Assembly: GCA_018882825.1 (NCBI GenBank) | Contig: VERC01000087.1 | Location: 1-8,716 of the forward strand | Length of the DNA stretch: 8,716 nucleotides | Direction of reading: 5' to 3' | DNA from: Acidimicrobiia bacterium | GTDB lineage: Bacteria > Actinomycetota > Acidimicrobiia > Acidimicrobiales > Acidimicrobilacustridaceae | Part shown: one piece after another, positions 6,421 to 8,716 of the stretch | How the letters are laid out: every line of letters starts with the position of its first letter | Position numbering within the stretch: the stretch's first letter is position 1 | Notes under the pieces: generated by a model | Databases searched by the model: none | Told to the model about the DNA's origin: nothing | Seen by the model: the letters and a program-made list of their open reading frames with translations, nothing else | Translations under genes and position numbers: made by a program

Positions 6421-6426
6421 TATCGT
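6421..6426 (+). promoter_or_regulatory. Candidate -10 element for the GT-C-like membrane protein
   Basis: The plus strand reads TATCGT (TAnnnT), 31 nt before GTG 6452. It would give a short leader carrying the GAGG at 6441-6444. No convincing -35 box. It lies in the 104-nt region between the divergent starts, the only place a promoter for this gene could sit if the GTG start is right. Confidence 0.3.
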
Positions 6427-6440
6427 CCGGGTCCGAAAGC

Positions 6441-6444
6441 GAGG
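6441..6444 (+). promoter_or_regulatory. Ribosome binding site deciding the GTG 6452 start
   Basis: GAGG lies 7 nt before GTG 6452. The alternative ATG at 6353 has no Shine-Dalgarno and sits only 5 nt from the divergent permease start, so this site favours the shorter protein. Confidence 0.45.
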
Positions 6445-6451
6445 TGCGGGA

Positions 6452-7897
6452 GTGTCCGGATCAGTCGACACGGAGTCACCACCGTCCTGGGGCACGTCAC
6501 TGCAGGGTTTCCTCCTCTCCAGGCACTTCGTCACCTTCTGGAGCGTCGTCTTCGCCGTCTTCTTCTTCGGATTCGCCACCAAGGGGACGTTCGATCCGGC
6601 GACGATCGGCGCCTACTTCCCCGGTCACTTCTTCAGCGCGCAGGCCGATGCCCTCCTCCAGGGCCGTCTGTGGGTGGAGAAATCGAACCTCCCGGGAGAG
6701 TGCTACTTCCGGGACGGCAACTGCTACGGCTACTACGGACTCCCTCCGAGCCTCGTGCGGATACCGCTCGTGCTCGTGTTGGGCGTGCAGGACTCGGAGC
6801 TGACGACGGTGTTCCTCGCCGTCGCCGCCGGGATCGCCGTCTGGGCCGCACTGGATCTGTGTCGCCGGGTGCTGAGCCGCGAGGACTCGATCGGCGATCG
6901 GGCGGCGGCCGGCTTCATGGCGGTCGCCGCCATCGTGCTCGGACCCGGGAGCGCGCTCATGCTCGCGTCCGACGCCTACGTGTACCAGGAGGCGATCCTG
7001 TGGTCGGTGGCGGGCCTGATGGTCGGCATCGACCTCTTCTGGCGGTGGTGGGTCGAGCGCCGCGACCGACAGTTCGTGGGTGCCGTCATCGCGCTCACCA
7101 TCGCCGCCGCATCCCGACCCTCCACTGCGTTCGTGGGCATGGCGCTCGCCCTGGGACTGGTCGTGGCCCGGGCGATCAGGCGAAGGATCGGATGGCGGAT
7201 GCTCGCCGGCGCCGCCGTGCTCGCGGTCGTTCCGGTGGTGGCCGTGATCGGGGTCTTCGCCCTGAAGTTCGGTACCTTCACGCCCCCGTACGACTCCTAT
7301 GAAGGTCTGAACTTCCGGTTCATCCAGTACAACATGTCGAACAACGACGGGAAGTTCGGGAGTTCGGCGAAGTTCATCCCCACCTCGACGCTCGCCTACC
7401 TGCGGCCGGACACGTTGCAGATCGAGACCGAATGGCCGTTCATCCGTTACAAGTTCGGGCGACCCTACGGACAGGACCCCTTGGAACGGATCACCTACGT
7501 CCCACCCGCCAAGCGCGATTCGATGAACGTGGAACCGACGGTCAGCATCACCAACGTGATGCCGCTTCCGTTGGCGGCGACGATCGCCGCGGCAGTGGCG
7601 ATCTTCCGGCGACGGAGACAGCGCCACGAATTGCTCATCCTCGCGGCCCTGGTCACGCCCCTCGTCCTCATGGCGACGATCCAGTCGATCGCCTCGCGCT
7701 ATCTGGCCGACTTCTACCCGTTGCTCGCCGCAGGTACGGCATTCAGCGCGACGCTGCTGCCGCGCTTCCGCCGAGCGGGGTGGAACTCACGGGCAGTGGT
7801 GACACTCGGAGTGGCCGCCCTCACGGCGATCTCGATTCCGATCGTCCTCGCCCTGGCCGCGCAGTACAACTGGACGTACCGCTTCGGCATCCTCTGA
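6452..7897 (+). CDS. Polytopic membrane protein, GT-C glycosyltransferase-like
   Basis: A 481-residue protein from GTG 6452, or 514 residues if the ATG at 6353 is used. The first ~25 residues are cytoplasmic, followed by a span near residues 27-43 and then a long first extracytoplasmic loop, as in GT-C lipid-phosphosugar-dependent transferases. That loop holds FFSAQADALLQGRLWV (60-75), reminiscent of the 'D...ll.GrL' start of many GT-C proteins, and then PGECYFRDGNCYGYYGLPPSLVRIP, with two cysteines (C84, C91) that could form a disulfide outside the membrane. Further hydrophobic segments alternate with basic loops (WRWWVERRDR, ARAIRRRIGWR, FRRRRQRHE), giving roughly 9-11 spans by eye. A large soluble loop (about nt 7270-7560) separates the two membrane halves. 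The likely role is transfer of a sugar from a polyprenyl-phosphate donor on the outer face of the membrane, but no catalytic residue can be assigned with confidence, so a general glycan-linked membrane protein is the safe call. It is divergent from the exporter operon. Confidence 0.75.
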   Translation: MSGSVDTESPPSWGTSLQGFLLSRHFVTFWSVVFAVFFFGFATKGTFDPATIGAYFPGHFFSAQADALLQGRLWVEKSNLPGECYFRDGNCYGYYGLPPSLVRIPLVLVLGVQDSELTTVFLAVAAGIAVWAALDLCRRVLSREDSIGDRAAAGFMAVAAIVLGPGSALMLASDAYVYQEAILWSVAGLMVGIDLFWRWWVERRDRQFVGAVIALTIAAASRPSTAFVGMALALGLVVARAIRRRIGWRMLAGAAVLAVVPVVAVIGVFALKFGTFTPPYDSYEGLNFRFIQYNMSNNDGKFGSSAKFIPTSTLAYLRPDTLQIETEWPFIRYKFGRPYGQDPLERITYVPPAKRDSMNVEPTVSITNVMPLPLAATIAAAVAIFRRRRQRHELLILAALVTPLVLMATIQSIASRYLADFYPLLAAGTAFSATLLPRFRRAGWNSRAVVTLGVAALTAISIPIVLALAAQYNWTYRFGIL

Positions 7898-7938
7898 CTC
7901 CACCCGCTCGAGTCGGATCGGCGACCGAGGCCCTGCAG

Positions 7939-7944
7939 TAGTGT
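7939..7944 (+). promoter_or_regulatory. Candidate -10 element in the gap between the two membrane-protein genes
   Basis: TAGTGT (TAnnnT) occurs 39 nt before ATG 7984 in the 86-nt intergenic gap. No recognisable -35 box. The gap also holds no clear terminator, so the downstream gene may simply be cotranscribed with the upstream one. Confidence 0.25.
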
Positions 7945-7983
7945 CCGACCGTCGGGCCGATGGGAGATGCAGGTGCACCAGCG

Positions 7984-8716
7984 ATGAGGCGACTGACCGT
8001 GTGGTGGACGACCTCGGGTCTCGGCGGACCCTCCGATCGGGTGATGGAGCGACTCCCGCGGATCACGTTGTCGCTGCTCGGGTACTGCTTCGCGGTCGCG
8101 GTTCCCGCGGTGATCATGAGTGCGGCGTACTTCGGGAACCCGGTGAGCTGGATGATCAGTTGGCTGGTCCGGGAGGACTTCCTCTGTGACGCCCCGACCC
8201 AGGGCATCGGATCCCATTGCTTCGGCGACTTCTACGCCGTCCGTGCCGTCCTCCTCGAACCGTCGGCCTGGGACAACAGGATCGGTGGGATTCCCTACCT
8301 CCCCGTCGCCATGTGGCCCAACGTCCTCGCCCGCAAGCTGGAGATGCTCGGACTCGGTACCAGGGGATCGCTCGTCTTCTTCCTGGTGCTCGTGGTCACC
8401 GCCGTGCTGGTGCCGGCCATATGGGCGGCATGGAAACTGCGTCATCGCTTCCCGCCGGGGGTGGTGTTCGCCCTCGCCGGGGGGATGACCCTGCCGGTCT
8501 TCTCCATCTTCGATCGGGCGAACGTGACGGGCTTCGTGGTCCCACTCATCCTCGCCTTCATCGTCACCCTGCGTCGCGGGCCGGCCTGGGTCGCCCCGGT
8601 GGCGCTGATCGGCATCGTGATGATCCGACCGCAGTTCCTCGCTCTCGGGGCACTGCTCCTCGTCGTCGGCCGATGGCGGCACCTCCTGTACGCCATCGAA
8701 GGCGCGGTGGTCGTCC
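7984..8716 (+). CDS. GT87/DUF2029-like polytopic membrane glycosyltransferase, N-terminal part (3' end outside window)
   Basis: The frame is open from ATG 7984 to the right window edge (244 codons) with no stop. Features: a first membrane span near residues 30-50; an extracytoplasmic loop with two cysteines (C69, C79) and GDFYAVRAVL (81-90); a GIPYLPVAMWPN segment (102-113), like the 'Y.P' motif before the next span in GT87 proteins; spans near 128-148 and 158-175; then SIFDRANVTGFVVPLIL (174-190), matching the 'RGN' hallmark position of DUF2029/GT87 mannosyl- and arabinosyltransferase-like enzymes; and MIRPQFLALGALLLVVGRW (213-231), matching the basic-Pro-Gln element following it. The family uses polyprenyl-phosphate sugars on the outer membrane face. 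The start is supported by a weak AGG 10 nt upstream; M21 is an alternative. It lies 86 nt after the previous gene on the same strand. The GT87 call is from motif order and remains tentative because the protein is incomplete. Confidence 0.72.
   Translation, partial: MRRLTVWWTTSGLGGPSDRVMERLPRITLSLLGYCFAVAVPAVIMSAAYFGNPVSWMISWLVREDFLCDAPTQGIGSHCFGDFYAVRAVLLEPSAWDNRIGGIPYLPVAMWPNVLARKLEMLGLGTRGSLVFFLVLVVTAVLVPAIWAAWKLRHRFPPGVVFALAGGMTLPVFSIFDRANVTGFVVPLILAFIVTLRRGPAWVAPVALIGIVMIRPQFLALGALLLVVGRWRHLLYAIEGAVVV

Noticed and set aside
6497..7627. 376-residue minus-strand frame opposite the GT-C-like gene
   Set aside because: The product is full of His, Glu, Arg and Asp with no hydrophobic core, the mirror of a membrane-protein gene.
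7896..7914. GACTC...GAGTC inverted repeat after the GT-C-like gene, considered as a terminator
   Set aside because: The stem is only 5 bp with no following T-run, too weak to call.
7967..7987. Six-codon upstream reading frame just before ATG 7984
   Set aside because: Its GGGAG directly abuts the ATG, too close for a functional ribosome binding site, and such short frames are expected by chance.
7714..8682. 322-residue minus-strand frame rich in Glu, His, Asp and Pro
   Set aside because: It mirrors the hydrophobic + strand genes, spans their intergenic gap and has no recognisable domain.

Overview
This GC-rich window has dense coding on both strands, heavily G/C third codon positions, GTG starts and ATGA-type gene overlaps. 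That fits an actinobacterium, perhaps a free-living or marine Acidimicrobiia-like lineage, but the taxonomy is inferred from composition and protein style only. The region is a surface-polysaccharide (O-antigen/capsule-like) biosynthesis and export locus. No RNA genes, insertion sequences, CRISPR arrays or prophage genes were seen.

Layout. (1) Positions 3-611 (+) hold the C-terminal part of a family-2 glycosyltransferase (GT2) that starts upstream of the window. (2) Positions 6347 down to 568 (-) form one tightly packed six-gene operon: ABC-2 permease (Wzm-like), ABC ATPase with a C-terminal cargo-recognition domain (Wzt-like), a protein of unknown function, a putative GT-A-like glycosyltransferase, and two tandem paralogous sulfotransferases. 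Junctions are an 11-nt overlap, three successive 4-nt ATGA overlaps and a 4-nt gap, so translational coupling is likely throughout. (3) Positions 6452-7897 (+), divergent from the operon, encode a polytopic membrane protein resembling GT-C glycosyltransferases. (4) Positions 7984-8716 (+) hold the start of a second polytopic membrane protein resembling GT87/DUF2029 enzymes, which runs off the window.

How the genes may work together (inference): GT2, the GT-A-like protein and the membrane GT-C-like proteins assemble or decorate a lipid-linked glycan. The sulfotransferases add sulfate from PAPS, and the Wzm/Wzt pair exports the product. Placing two sulfotransferases in the same transcription unit as a Wzt with a cargo-binding domain suggests an exported sulfated glycan, and possibly that sulfation is the mark read by the exporter.

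The most unusual local features are the tandem sulfotransferase pair, which shares an almost identical 3' end and a conserved C-x-C-x5-C-x2-H motif, the tail-to-tail overlap of GT2 with the last sulfotransferase at a 4 x 12-bp repeat, and the unrecognised 351-residue protein in the middle of the operon.
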